A stretch of DNA of 44,373 bases from SVTX01 sp045588675 (GCA_045588675.1 JAZNER010000040.1:1-44373); one strand, 5' to 3'; positions 31,723 through 40,539 are shown, counted from the first letter of the stretch. A program made the numbers and translations. Notes: generated from the letters alone by a model not told the origin.

Positions 31723-33213
31723 TTATTTTATTCTTCCGTATTTCTTGCAAAGAGTGAAAATCTTGGAAATGAGCTTCGCGTCATTATAATCCTCTGAAAT
31801 TCTCCAGCCCCAGTTACCCTCGGCAACAGACGGAGTGTTCATTCTTCCCTCTTCATTTTCAAGCTCAAGGTAGTCCTGCATAGGAATAATAACTAAATTT
31901 GCTCTACTATTCATAGTCAGTGCAATTGTCGCCATAGTTGGCGTCTGGTCCCGCTTTATAGGGCACTCGGTCTCAAATCTTTCAAGTGCCTCTCCGTCAA
32001 GTGACAGATACCAGGACGCTGTGCAATCAGAGTCGTGGGTGCCTGAATATGCAACGCAATTGTCTGTTGTGTACATTCTCGGCAAATACTCGCTCTCCTC
32101 GGTATAAAACGCAAACTGAATTACCTTCATTCCGGGGAAGCCTGTTTCCTCCAGGAGCTCACGGACATCGTCTGTAATAAAGCCCAGGTCCTCTGCTATA
32201 ATCTTTGCATCGGGCAACGCCTTGCTTATTGTTTTAAACAATTCTTTACCTGGTGCATCATTCCATTTGCCTCTGAGGGCGTTTTTGTCACCATAGGGTA
32301 TTGTATAATAGCTCGCAAAGCCTCTGAAATGGTCTATTCTCAATATGTCATAGAGCTTAAAACTTGCGCTCACCCTGTCAATCCACCAAGTAAATCCCTC
32401 TTTTTTCATCTTATCCCAATCATATATAGGATTTCCCCAAAGCTGACCGTCCTCCGCATAAGCATCAGGCGGACAGCCTGCAACAAGCGTTGGGTTGTAG
32501 TCCTCGTCAAGCAAAAACTGTGACGGCTCTCTCCACACATCTACGCTATCGTGGGCAACATAAATCGGCATATCGCCGACAATTACTATATCCTTTGAGT
32601 GAGCATAATCAACGAGTGCTCTCCATTGTGTAAAGAAGCAGAACTGAATCCACTTCCAAAATCCCATTTCGGAATAAAATTCTTTCGCTATCTCTCGCGC
32701 GCTTGCACAATTTTTGTGCTTATCCTCCCAAAGAGTCCATTGACGGTAATTGTAATGCACCTTCAATGCCATAAATAGCGCATAATCGTCAAGCCATGAC
32801 GCGTTATCACGGCAAAATTCATTATAGCTATCGCTCTCTTCAAATCTTGAATACGCCAAGCGCAAAATATCATATCTCGTATTGAACAGCCAGCCGTAAT
32901 CAACCCTTTCAGAATTGTTTAGAGAGCCTTCAAGCTCTGCTTTTGTAAGCAAGCCCTGCTTTGACAAAATATCAAGGTCAATAAAATACGGATTACCCGC
33001 GCTTGATGCAGGAGATTGATATGGGCTATCTCCGTAGGAAGTAGGATTTAAAGGCAAGACCTGCCAACACTTTTGTCCGCACCTGTCAAGAAAATCGACA
33101 AAATCAAAAGCAGATTTACCAAACGAGCCAATTCCATAGCGCGAAGGCAAGCTGCTTACCGACATCAGTATTCCGCATTTATTCTTAAACCCAAAGTTTT
33201 TTTGGTTATTCAT
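31723..33213 (-). CDS. malQ: 4-alpha-glucanotransferase (amylomaltase)
   Basis: The 496-residue GH77 enzyme transfers glucan segments between maltodextrins and releases glucose inside the cell. Visible markers are GILMSVSSLPSRYGIGSFG (14-32), QVLPLNPTSYGDSPYQ, WVW-type substrate segments, and the catalytic residues Asp294 (LRIDHFRGF), Glu341 (IIAEDLG) and Asp394 (SGTHDSD). The length is normal for bacterial MalQ. AAGGAG precedes the ATG. It heads the operon that continues with the binding protein, two permeases and ATPase, tying import to degradation. No maltodextrin phosphorylase is present in the window. Confidence 0.95.
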   Translation of the reverse strand: MNNQKNFGFKNKCGILMSVSSLPSRYGIGSFGKSAFDFVDFLDRCGQKCWQVLPLNPTSYGDSPYQSPASSAGNPYFIDLDILSKQGLLTKAELEGSLNNSERVDYGWLFNTRYDILRLAYSRFEESDSYNEFCRDNASWLDDYALFMALKVHYNYRQWTLWEDKHKNCASAREIAKEFYSEMGFWKWIQFCFFTQWRALVDYAHSKDIVIVGDMPIYVAHDSVDVWREPSQFLLDEDYNPTLVAGCPPDAYAEDGQLWGNPIYDWDKMKKEGFTWWIDRVSASFKLYDILRIDHFRGFASYYTIPYGDKNALRGKWNDAPGKELFKTISKALPDAKIIAEDLGFITDDVRELLEETGFPGMKVIQFAFYTEESEYLPRMYTTDNCVAYSGTHDSDCTASWYLSLDGEALERFETECPIKRDQTPTMATIALTMNSRANLVIIPMQDYLELENEEGRMNTPSVAEGNWGWRISEDYNDAKLISKIFTLCKKYGRIK

Positions 33214-33255
33214 TATTGCTTCTCCTTACAACATTGGAAAGTATTTATTATGTAT

Positions 33256-33283
33256 ATTATATTTTTAGCAAAATATTTGTCGG
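33256..33283 (-). promoter_or_regulatory. Putative promoter of the malQ operon
   Basis: On the minus strand CCGACA (33278-33283), a 16-bp spacer and a perfect TATAAT (33256-33261) lie about 43 bp before malQ. The -35 box is weak, which fits a promoter that needs an activator. No LacI/MalR-type operator palindrome was recognised. Confidence 0.5.
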
Positions 33284-33330
33284 TTATTATTCGTCACATT
33301 TCAAAAAATTATGATATGTAAAATGGTGTC

Positions 33331-33366
33331 AAAAAAGCATCTATCTTTTAACAATAGACGCTTTTT
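33331..33366. terminator. Terminator of the FAD/Rieske gene
   Basis: AAAAAGCATCTAT and ATAGACGCTTTTT form a stem with one A-C mismatch and a 9-nt loop. It lies 27 bp beyond the oxidoreductase stop, upstream of the malQ promoter, so it would keep the two units separate. Confidence 0.65.
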
Positions 33367-33392
33367 GTCTTAAAAAGAATATTTTGAATAAA

Positions 33393-34703
33393 TTAGTCCT
33401 TTCTTTTATTAAGAATATTTTTTATTGCGGGTGCTTCTATAACCTCTCCGTCACTCGAATAGCGTGAGCCGTGACAGGCACAGTCCCAGCTATGCTCAGC
33501 CTTGTTCCATTTCAGTGCACAACCGAGGTGCGAGCACCTTGGAGCGGTAGGACGAAGCAAATTAGTTATAGTTTCAAAGCTATTTACAAGTAGCTGTGGC
33601 TTCAAAATACTTCTTGAGGGATTGAACGCTTCCTCATATTCGCTCCTTCTCCCGCAAACCATATCGCTCAAAATTGTTGCCGCCACCATGCTTCCGCTCA
33701 TCCCCCATTTATTAAATCCGCTCGCAACATACAGCTTTTGAGTGCTTTTTGAGTAATGACCGATATACGGCGCACCGTCAAGCGTCATACAATCTTGAGT
33801 TGCCCAATGGTATATCTCGTCGGATTGTGGGTATTTTTCTTTTGCAAATTCTCGCAAAAGCTCATATCCACCCCCGTTTTTGCCTGTTCTGTGACCGCCC
33901 CCACCCAGCAACAAAAGGTTTTTATAATTGCGGAAGGAAAGTCCCGTATTGCTCTCGTCAACAAACATGCCGTCATACTGCTGAGCATTTTCAAGACCAA
34001 GCACATAGGAACGGTGCTGATACATTTTAAGAAAATATGCGCCGTGTGTATTGATAATCGGAAAATGAGTAGCGATTATTATTTGCTTCGCTTCAATAAT
34101 TCCGCGAGAGGTAATCGCCTTATTGCCTTCAACATGTGTCACACATGTTTGCTCACGGATATTCAAATCCTTTGAAATTTCTGCTAAAAACTTTAGTGGA
34201 TTGAACTGTGCTTGGCCCTCTACTCTCACCGCTCCCTTTATGTTCAAAGGAAGAGGCAGTTTTTCACAAAATACAGCCTTGCTCCCAAGTATATTCAGCG
34301 TTGTTGTTTCAGATTGTATTTTATCTTTATCGGTCAAAGAATAGACATAGTTATCCTTTCTTTCATAATCGCAGTCTATTGTACGGCAAAGCTCTTCAAA
34401 TTTTTTGCAGGCATCTCTGTTGGCATACAAATACCCCTGTGCCGCTTCAAAGCCGTTAGATTTTAAAAGCTGGCTATAACATAAGCCATGCAGATAGGTT
34501 ATTTTTGCAGTAGTATTTTCGGTAACGCCTGAGCAAATTCTGTTTTTTTCGACGAGAAGATAATTTACACCCTGTTTATCTAAAAGGTATGCTGTAAGCA
34601 AGCCCGCAATTCCTCCGCCTATAATCAGAGCATCAACCTTTTCATTACCGTTCAAGGGCTCAAAGCTTTTAAGCTTTACCGTATCACTCCATACTGATTC
34701 CAT
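33393..34703 (-). CDS. FAD-dependent oxidoreductase with C-terminal Rieske domain
   Basis: The 436-residue protein has an N-terminal FAD/NAD-binding motif VDALIIGGGIAGLLTAYLLD (23-42) of the DAO type, further strands such as ENTTAKITYLHG, and GASGFNKWGMSGSMVAA-like sequence (VASGFNKWGMSGS) near 325. The C-terminal 50 residues form a Rieske-type 2Fe-2S site, with Cys-x-His in RCSHLGC and Cys-x2-His in CACHGSRY. This two-domain layout is known in Bacillus YhfW-like proteins, and the substrate is unknown. AAGGCGG precedes the ATG. It has its own promoter and terminator. An oxygen-robust Rieske centre in an otherwise anaerobic-looking genome suggests a redox or stress role. Confidence 0.88.
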   Translation of the reverse strand: MESVWSDTVKLKSFEPLNGNEKVDALIIGGGIAGLLTAYLLDKQGVNYLLVEKNRICSGVTENTTAKITYLHGLCYSQLLKSNGFEAAQGYLYANRDACKKFEELCRTIDCDYERKDNYVYSLTDKDKIQSETTTLNILGSKAVFCEKLPLPLNIKGAVRVEGQAQFNPLKFLAEISKDLNIREQTCVTHVEGNKAITSRGIIEAKQIIIATHFPIINTHGAYFLKMYQHRSYVLGLENAQQYDGMFVDESNTGLSFRNYKNLLLLGGGGHRTGKNGGGYELLREFAKEKYPQSDEIYHWATQDCMTLDGAPYIGHYSKSTQKLYVASGFNKWGMSGSMVAATILSDMVCGRRSEYEEAFNPSRSILKPQLLVNSFETITNLLRPTAPRCSHLGCALKWNKAEHSWDCACHGSRYSSDGEVIEAPAIKNILNKRKD

Positions 34704-34785
34704 ATATTTAACCGCCTTTTACACAAATTTTTATTATCTTTTGCGTTTTGTAGCGATAATATTCAAAATCAATTTTATTCAGATA

Positions 34786-34813
34786 ATTATATCACAAGAT
34801 TTGAAAATTTCAA
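34786..34813 (-). promoter_or_regulatory. Promoter of the FAD/Rieske gene
   Basis: On the minus strand TTGAAA (34808-34813), a 16-bp spacer and TATAAT (34786-34791) start a transcript near 34779 with a leader of roughly 75 nt. It lies just after the guaB terminator. Confidence 0.65.
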
Positions 34814-34824
34814 GCATTAAAAAA

Positions 34825-34851
34825 TGGGAGCAGATGAATCATCTGCTCCCA
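34825..34851 (-). terminator. Terminator of glyA-guaB
   Basis: TGGGAGCAGATGA and TCATCTGCTCCCA form a perfect 13-bp stem around a single A, so in practice a shorter stem with a small loop. TTTTTTAATG follows on the minus strand, eight bases past the guaB stop. Confidence 0.8.
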
Positions 34852-34858
34852 AATTATA

Positions 34859-36361
34859 TTATTTTACAGAAGTTTTTTCCTTTTGGATAACGTCGTGAGC
34901 ACCGCCCTCAATAATACTTGTTGAAGAAACAAGTGTGAGAGTTGCCTTTTGTTGAAGCTCAGGAATAGACAACGCACCGCAGTTGCACATAGTTGATTTA
35001 ACCTTTGCCAAGGACATAGCCACATTGTCTTTGAGGCTTCCCGCATAAGGAACATATGAGTCAACGCCCTCCTCAAAGGAAAGCTTTTTGTCGCCGCCAA
35101 GGTCATATCTCTGCCAGTTCCGCGCACGAGCCGAGCCCTCGCCCCAATATTCCTTATAATATGTTCCGCCTATGCTTACCTTATTTGAAGGTGATTCATC
35201 AAATCTTGCAAAGTATCTGCCGAGCATTACAAAGTCCGCACCCATAGCAAGCGCCAAGGTAATATGGTGGTCGTAAACTATACCGCCGTCCGAGCATACA
35301 GGAACATATACTCCTGTTTCCTCAAAGTATTCATCACGGGCGCGGCAAACATCAATAAGCGCGGTAGCTTGTCCGCGACCTATTCCCTTTGTTTCGCGAG
35401 TGATACAAATTGAACCGCCGCCGATACCAACCTTGATAAAGTCAGCACCGCAATCAGCCAAAAATCTGAATCCGTCGGCATCAACGACATTGCCCGCACC
35501 AACCTTTACACTGTCGCCGTAGTTCTCTCTAATCCAAGCAATAGTAATCTTCTGCCATTCAGAAAAGCCTTCGGATGAGTCTATACAAACAACATCAACT
35601 CCTGCTTCAACAAGCGCAGGAACTCTCTCGGCGTAGTCGCGCGTATTGATACCCGCGCCAACTACATATCTCTTCTGTGTATCAAGAAGCTCGTTGGGGT
35701 TTTCCTTATGCGAGTTATAGTCCTTACGGAAGACAAAATAGCAAAGCTTCTGCTCGTCATTTATAATCGGTAAGGAATTAAGCTTGTTATCCCAGATAAT
35801 ATCGTTTGCCTCTTTAAGAGTTGTTCCCTCCTTGGCAACAACAAGCTTGTCAAACGGAGTCATAAATTCGGAAACCTTAGTTTCTTTAGCCATACGGCTT
35901 ACGCGGTAGTCACGCCCTGTAACAATACCGAGGAGCTTACCGTCAGCTGTACCGTCATCAGTTACCGCAACTGTGGAATGTCCTGTTTTTTCCTTGAGAG
36001 CAATAATATCTGCCAAGGTTGCATCAGGACGGATATTGGAGTCGCTTGCAACAAATCCCGCCTTATGAGTTTTAGCTTTCTTAACCATAGCCGCTTGGTC
36101 CTCAATTGACTGCGAGCCGTATATGAATGACACGCCGCCCTCGGTTGCAAGTGCAACTGCAAGCTTATCACCTGAAACAGACTGCATAATTGCCGAAACC
36201 ATAGGAATATTCATTGTAATTGCAGGTGTCTCGCCCTTTTTGAACTTAACAAGCGGTGTTTTCAGACTTACATTTGAGGGGATACATTCGCTTGATGAAT
36301 AGCCCGGAATAAGTAGGTATTCGTTAAAGGTATGTGATGGTTCATTAATAAACTTTGCCAT
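34859..36361 (-). CDS. guaB: IMP dehydrogenase
   Basis: The 500-residue enzyme oxidises IMP to XMP with NAD+ in guanine nucleotide synthesis. It has the catalytic loop VGIGGGSICITRETKGIGRG with Cys319, two CBS domains inserted at about 103-220, NIPMVSAIMQSVSG near 51-64, and the mobile-flap region YWGEGSARARNWQRY near 410. The catalytic loop reads GIGGGSIC instead of the common GIGPGSIC, and ITRETKG instead of TTR, a variant seen in some clostridial IMPDHs. GGAG precedes the ATG. It follows glyA by 35 bp and is probably cotranscribed from the glyA promoter. Confidence 0.95.
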   Translation of the reverse strand: MAKFINEPSHTFNEYLLIPGYSSSECIPSNVSLKTPLVKFKKGETPAITMNIPMVSAIMQSVSGDKLAVALATEGGVSFIYGSQSIEDQAAMVKKAKTHKAGFVASDSNIRPDATLADIIALKEKTGHSTVAVTDDGTADGKLLGIVTGRDYRVSRMAKETKVSEFMTPFDKLVVAKEGTTLKEANDIIWDNKLNSLPIINDEQKLCYFVFRKDYNSHKENPNELLDTQKRYVVGAGINTRDYAERVPALVEAGVDVVCIDSSEGFSEWQKITIAWIRENYGDSVKVGAGNVVDADGFRFLADCGADFIKVGIGGGSICITRETKGIGRGQATALIDVCRARDEYFEETGVYVPVCSDGGIVYDHHITLALAMGADFVMLGRYFARFDESPSNKVSIGGTYYKEYWGEGSARARNWQRYDLGGDKKLSFEEGVDSYVPYAGSLKDNVAMSLAKVKSTMCNCGALSIPELQQKATLTLVSSTSIIEGGAHDVIQKEKTSVK

Positions 36362-36396
36362 ATTTTATATCTCCATTTCAAGTAAAATAATCACAA

Positions 36397-37635
36397 TTAT
36401 TCGTAAATCGGGAACTTGTCGCAAGTTGCTTTAACCTCGGTGGCTATAAGCTCCTTATTTGCCTCAAAATCTGTGGCTGCAAGCTTTAACCACTTTGCAA
36501 TCTTGAGCATCTCTTCTTCGCCAAATCCGCGCGATGTCACAGCAGGAGTTCCAACACGAATTCCGCTTGTAACAAATGGAGTTTCGGGGTCGTTAGGAAT
36601 TGCATTTTTATTTACTGTAATATTAACCTCATCAAGACGGTGCTCCATTTCTTTTCCTGTCACACCAAAGGGACGAAGGTCAAGGAGTATAAGGTGATTT
36701 TCTGTATCGCCCGACACTATACGGAAGCCCTCTGCTTTGAGTGCGTCACAAAGCACCTTTGCATTTTTAACAAGCTTCTTTTGATATTCCTTGAACTCGT
36801 CTGTCATAGCCTCTCCAAGCGCTACTGCCTTAGCCGCAATAATGTGCATAAGGGGTCCGCCCTGAGTTCCTGGGAAAATTGCCTTATCAATTTGCTTTGC
36901 CAAAGCCTCACGGCACAAAATCATACCGCCGCGTGGGCCACGAAGTGTTTTGTGAGTTGTAGTCGTAACAACATCGGCATAGGGTACGGGGCTTGGGTGA
37001 AGTCCCGCCGCAACAAGACCTGCGATATGAGCCATATCAACCATATAATATGCTCCAACCTCGTCACAAATCTCGCGGATTTTCGCAAAGTCAATTGTTC
37101 TTGAATATGCGCTTGCTCCCGCGATAATCATCTTGGGCTTGCACTCAAGTGCAATTCTTCTTATTTCATCATAGTTAAGCATTTCGGTTTCATCATCAAC
37201 GCTATAAGGAACAATGTTGAAATATTTTCCCGAAATATTTACAGGAGAGCCGTGGGAAAGGTGTCCGCCGTGTGCCAGATTAAGTCCCATAACTGTGTCG
37301 CCCGGCTGCAAAAGTGCAAAAAATACCGCGAGATTTGCAGACGCGCCGCTATGAGGCTGTACATTCGCATGCTCTGCGCCGAAAAGCTTTTTTGCACGCT
37401 CGCGCGCAATATTTTCGACTATATCGACATACTGACAACCGCCGTAGTAGCGTTTACTTGGAAATCCCTCGGCATACTTATTGGTCAATACTGTTCCAGC
37501 TGCCATCAGCACAGCCTTGGAAACAATGTTTTCTGAGGCAATCAGCTCTATGTTGTGTCGCTGGCGATTAAGCTCAAGCGTGCACGCATCATAGACTTCT
37601 TTGTCATAGTTTACGAGTTCTTCAAAAAAGTTCAT
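36397..37635 (-). CDS. glyA: Serine hydroxymethyltransferase
   Basis: The 412-residue PLP enzyme interconverts serine and glycine and loads methylene groups on tetrahydrofolate. The PLP lysine is Lys229 in TTTTHKTLRGPRGG. NIELIASENIVSKAVL (28-43), the YAEGFPSKRYYGGCQYVD segment and the VQPHSGASANLAVF stretch (92-105) are all standard. GGGGAG precedes the ATG. The strong promoter at 37718-37746 drives it together with guaB, joining one-carbon supply with purine synthesis. No glycine or folate riboswitch was recognised in the leader of about 75 nt. Confidence 0.96.
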   Translation of the reverse strand: MNFFEELVNYDKEVYDACTLELNRQRHNIELIASENIVSKAVLMAAGTVLTNKYAEGFPSKRYYGGCQYVDIVENIARERAKKLFGAEHANVQPHSGASANLAVFFALLQPGDTVMGLNLAHGGHLSHGSPVNISGKYFNIVPYSVDDETEMLNYDEIRRIALECKPKMIIAGASAYSRTIDFAKIREICDEVGAYYMVDMAHIAGLVAAGLHPSPVPYADVVTTTTHKTLRGPRGGMILCREALAKQIDKAIFPGTQGGPLMHIIAAKAVALGEAMTDEFKEYQKKLVKNAKVLCDALKAEGFRIVSGDTENHLILLDLRPFGVTGKEMEHRLDEVNITVNKNAIPNDPETPFVTSGIRVGTPAVTSRGFGEEEMLKIAKWLKLAATDFEANKELIATEVKATCDKFPIYE

Positions 37636-37717
37636 ATTCTCCCCTTTTCTGCCGAGTACGGCGTGGTTTTATGTTGTGTATTATATTAATATAATACAAA
37701 ATAGTATATTAAATACA

Positions 37718-37746
37718 ATTATACCTCAAATCTCGTGAGTTGTCAA
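37718..37746 (-). promoter_or_regulatory. Promoter of glyA-guaB
   Basis: On the minus strand TTGACA (37741-37746), a 17-bp spacer and TATAAT (37718-37723) are both perfect consensus boxes, as expected for a strongly expressed housekeeping operon. Confidence 0.88.
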
Positions 37747-37893
37747 GCAGATTTCCCAAAATTGCTCTTTTTTGGCACTTTTAATACCCTACCACATTAT
37801 AACTCTCTTATTTTAGTCAAATAGGATAATTTCGCAGGAATATTTAAAAAGTCTGAGCAATACAATTTATAAAAACATTATTTTGGAGTATTT

Positions 37894-38628
37894 ATGAGCC
37901 GTAGTTTCATAATAAAATTCATATTATTTTTTGTAATAACAACCTTGCTGTCTGCCGCTGTTGCTTATTTTCTCGGCGAATTTGATATACAAACGCCCAA
38001 CACTTCACAATCGGCTTCAAGTACGACAAAATATTCGGCGGTAATCATTGATGCGGGTCACGGCGGCGAGGACGGCGGAACATCAAGTGCCTCAGGGCTT
38101 GTCGAAAAGAATTTGAATCTCGAAATTGCCCAAATTCTCCGCGATATGCTGAAATCAAACGGCATAAATGTTATTATGACGAGGGAGGACGACCGCCTGC
38201 TTTACGACAGGAACACAGATTATCACGGGCGCAAGAAGGTCCTTGATTTAGCCGCTCGGCTAAGCATTGCACAAAGCACTCCTGACAGTATTTTCGTCAG
38301 TATCCATATGAACGCATTTCCCGACAGCAAATACTCGGGGCTTCAGGTTTGGTATTCAAAAAACGAGCCGAATTCCCAGACCCTCGCTTCTCTGGTACAA
38401 GACAATATACACTCTTGCTTACAACCCCAAAACAACCGAAAAATCAAAGCCGCGACAAGCTCAATTTATCTTCTTGACAAGGCAAGCTCCCCGTCAATTC
38501 TTATTGAGTGCGGGTTTCTTTCGAACACAGCCGAAGCCGAAAAGCTTTCAAGCCTTGAATACAAGCAACAGCTGTCATTTATTATATTTTCGTCAATTTG
38601 CGAATTCTTATCAAATGCTAACGGGTAA
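37894..38628 (+). CDS. N-acetylmuramoyl-L-alanine amidase, CwlD-like
   Basis: The 244-residue protein has an N-terminal membrane anchor or uncleaved signal (about 5-28), a short Ser/Thr-rich linker and an Amidase_3 domain. Zinc and catalytic residues are visible as IDAGHGGEDGG (52-62), Glu72 in VEKNLNLEI, His in VSIHMNAFPD, and Glu in LIECGFLSN. Length and the single-domain layout match CwlD, which makes muramic-delta-lactam in the spore cortex. This suggests, but does not prove, a spore-forming host. GGAG precedes the ATG. No clear sigma-A promoter was found upstream, as would fit a sporulation sigma factor. Confidence 0.85.
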   Translation: MSRSFIIKFILFFVITTLLSAAVAYFLGEFDIQTPNTSQSASSTTKYSAVIIDAGHGGEDGGTSSASGLVEKNLNLEIAQILRDMLKSNGINVIMTREDDRLLYDRNTDYHGRKKVLDLAARLSIAQSTPDSIFVSIHMNAFPDSKYSGLQVWYSKNEPNSQTLASLVQDNIHSCLQPQNNRKIKAATSSIYLLDKASSPSILIECGFLSNTAEAEKLSSLEYKQQLSFIIFSSICEFLSNANG

Positions 38629-38630
38629 AT

Positions 38631-39314
38631 TCACCGCAAAAACTCAAAGTTGCTCCAAGGATAAGCCTTTGGAGGATTACTTTTTACCGATATTAACTTT
38701 TTTGTGATCGGGTGAATAAGCTCCAGTGAATGAGACCATAGTGAGCACGAGCACTTGTTTTCTCGGCTTCCGTATTTTCCGTCACCCACAAGAGGCATTT
38801 TTCGTGATGCAAGCTGGACGCGTATCTGATGAGTTCTGCCTGTAATAAGTCTGACACATACAAGTGAAATAACCTCTTTGCTTGGTAGCTCAACGCTCTC
38901 AATAAGCTTGTACTCTGCCAAGGCTTCCTTCACACCCTTGCGAGCCTTGTCGCATACAAAGGACTTGTTTTTAATTTTATCGTGATAAAGCAGGTCGCGA
39001 AGCTCCCCCTCGCTCTGCTCGGGCTTTCCGTGAACTGTGGCAAGATATTCCTTTTTATAACCGTCAGCGGAAAGCAACGCCGACAGCTTACCTGTGATTT
39101 CGGGGTTTTTGGAATAGACCATAGCTCCGCCCGTTGCCGTGTCAAGTCGGTGGACGACACCAATATATGTGTCCTCACCCTTCTCTTTGCGATATTCTTC
39201 GAGCAAAGAGAGCATATCCTTCTCTTTTCCATTGCCCTTCTGGGACTCTACGCCTATCGGCTTTTCGCAAACAATTAAGTACTTATCCTCGTATAATATT
39301 TTTACACTATCCAT
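38631..39314 (-). CDS. RluA-family pseudouridine synthase
   Basis: The 227-residue protein has the catalytic motif HRLDTATGG with Asp58, LYEDKYLIVCEKPIGVES near 8-25, and the RTHQIRVQLAS segment near 160-172 with a GDGKYG turn. No S4 domain is present, so it resembles the short RluA/TruC/RsuA-like enzymes that modify tRNA or rRNA, and the exact target is not readable. Its stop lies only two bases from that of the convergent amidase gene. The start has a weak AAGTGA ribosome site, and no strong own promoter was seen, so it may be read from upstream despite the rpmA terminator. Confidence 0.88.
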   Translation of the reverse strand: MDSVKILYEDKYLIVCEKPIGVESQKGNGKEKDMLSLLEEYRKEKGEDTYIGVVHRLDTATGGAMVYSKNPEITGKLSALLSADGYKKEYLATVHGKPEQSEGELRDLLYHDKIKNKSFVCDKARKGVKEALAEYKLIESVELPSKEVISLVCVRLITGRTHQIRVQLASRKMPLVGDGKYGSRENKCSCSLWSHSLELIHPITKKLISVKSNPPKAYPWSNFEFLR

Positions 39315-39374
39315 ATTTTCACTTTATATAAATATAATAATTTTCAACTTTAATTCAGAATTTAATATAGAAAG

Positions 39375-39401
39375 AGAGGATACGGTATTTCCGTATCCTC
39401 T
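39375..39401 (-). terminator. Terminator of rplU-prp-rpmA
   Basis: AGAGGATACGG and CCGTATCCTCT form a perfect 11-bp stem with a 5-nt loop, 15 bp beyond the rpmA stop. A moderate T-rich run (TTTCTATATT) follows on the minus strand. Confidence 0.8.
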
Positions 39402-39416
39402 ATCATTTAGGCAAAA

Positions 39417-39695
39417 TTAGTCAGCGTAAACACTAACTTGCTTTTTGCCGCCTACCTTATGCTCAAATTTAACCTTGCCGTCAATAAGAGCGAACAATGT
39501 GTCGTCCTTACCAATACCAACATTATTTCCGGGGTGAATAGCTGTGCCTCTCTGTCTAACGAGAATGTTACCAGCCAAAACTGCCTGACCGTCAGCTCTC
39601 TTTACGCCAAGACGCTTTGATTCACTGTCACGACCGTTCTTTGTAGAACCTACACCCTTCTTATGAGCAAAGAATTGTAAACTAAGCTTTACCAT
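39417..39695 (-). CDS. rpmA: Ribosomal protein bL27
   Basis: The 92-residue ribosomal protein has the Firmicute-type N-terminal extension MVKLSLQFFAHKKG. In these bacteria the protease Prp cuts after the FF pair so that the mature end reaches the peptidyl transferase centre. The core is standard (GSTKNGRDSESKRLGVKRAD, then GNILVRQRGT). AGGAGG precedes the ATG. The prp gene lies directly upstream in the same operon. Confidence 0.97.
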   Translation of the reverse strand: MVKLSLQFFAHKKGVGSTKNGRDSESKRLGVKRADGQAVLAGNILVRQRGTAIHPGNNVGIGKDDTLFALIDGKVKFEHKVGGKKQVSVYAD

Positions 39696-39743
39696 TATCT
39701 TTACCTCCTGAAATTAATTCTTTTGTGGAATACTCTTTGACGA

Positions 39744-40106
39744 TTATTCGTCGTAAGGTCTGTCCTCAACAGACACATCTAAATACTCGTAATATTCCTC
39801 CATCATATCCTCGATCTGCTTATAATATGCCAAGAAAATTCCCGACACAGCATATCTCTTAAGCTCATCCTCCTCAAACTCGGGAAGCGCCGCCTTGGAT
39901 CTGACACGGATATTAGTTGTTTCCTCGTCGATCGTGAAATCAATCGAGGACGCATAAGCAACCTCAACGGTATTTATAATAAGCATTGTCATAGCAGACA
40001 GCGCTGCGCAAAGGACATCGTCGCCCTCCTCGCCATAACCTGTATGACCTTGCTCCTCAAATCCGTAAAAGATGCCGTCACTTCGAAAAAATACTATTTT
40101 CGTCAT
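39744..40106 (-). CDS. prp: Ribosomal-processing cysteine protease Prp
   Basis: The 120-residue protease removes the N-terminal extension of bL27. The catalytic pair is visible as His21 in QGHTGYGEEGDD and Cys33 in VLCAALSAMT, matching the GH-x-x-x and C-A-A-x-S motifs of the family. Length and the acidic C-terminus (EEYYEYLDVSVED) are normal. It begins five bases after the rplU stop without a strong ribosome site, which suggests translation coupled to rplU. The rplU-prp-rpmA order is typical of Firmicutes. Confidence 0.95.
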   Translation of the reverse strand: MTKIVFFRSDGIFYGFEEQGHTGYGEEGDDVLCAALSAMTMLIINTVEVAYASSIDFTIDEETTNIRVRSKAALPEFEEDELKRYAVSGIFLAYYKQIEDMMEEYYEYLDVSVEDRPYDE

Positions 40107-40111
40107 AACAA

Positions 40112-40423
40112 TTAGCCAACGATAGATGTGATTTGTACTTTTGTATAAGGCTGTCTGTGACCGATCTTCTTCTTCTCGTTCTTCTTTGCCTTGTACTTCA
40201 TAACGTAAACCTTTTTAGCCTTGCCGTTCTTAACAACAGTTGCCTTAACAGACGCACCCTCAACTGTAGGAGTACCTGCCTTAAAGCCTGCCTCTGTAGA
40301 AACTGCAACAACCTTATCAAATACGATTTCTGCACCTTCTTCGCAGTCAAGCTTTTCAACAAAGATAATATCCTGCTCTGTTACCTTATACTGCTTTCCG
40401 CCGGTTTCGATGATTGCAAACAC
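40112..40423 (-). CDS. rplU: Ribosomal protein bL21
   Basis: The 103-residue large-subunit protein begins with (M)FAIIETGGKQYKVTEQD, the universal bL21 start, and ends with the RNA-binding KKIGHRQPYTKVQI segment. Two in-frame GTG codons are possible. The one at 40423 is chosen because GAGGTG lies six bases ahead and it gives the family's usual first residues. The GTG at 40432 is itself part of that ribosome site. It heads the rplU-prp-rpmA operon. Confidence 0.95.
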   Translation of the reverse strand: MFAIIETGGKQYKVTEQDIIFVEKLDCEEGAEIVFDKVVAVSTEAGFKAGTPTVEGASVKATVVKNGKAKKVYVMKYKAKKNEKKKIGHRQPYTKVQITSIVG

Positions 40424-40504
40424 GAAAAGCACCTCTCTTTCATTTAAGACTCGCTATTATGGCGATGCCTTTTGGGCATACTTAAAAAAGCCATTTTTAT
40501 GCGG
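40424..40504 (-). ncRNA. Probable L21 ribosomal protein leader
   Basis: The roughly 80-nt leader holds two consecutive hairpins on the minus strand, ATGCC-CAAAA-GGCAT (40465-40479) and CGC-CATAATA-GCG (40452-40464), followed by GAGTCTTAAATGAAAGAGAGG leading into the start codon. Position and general look match the L21 leader element of Firmicutes, which is thought to mediate autoregulation by L21. The assignment is from memory of that element, not from alignment. Confidence 0.6.
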
Positions 40505-40510
40505 CATATT

Positions 40511-40539
40511 ATTATAACATTCTATTTAGTGTTTGTCAA
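40511..40539 (-). promoter_or_regulatory. Promoter of rplU-prp-rpmA
   Basis: On the minus strand TTGACA (40534-40539), a 17-bp spacer and TATAAT (40511-40516) are both perfect, placing the transcript start near 40504. Confidence 0.88.
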
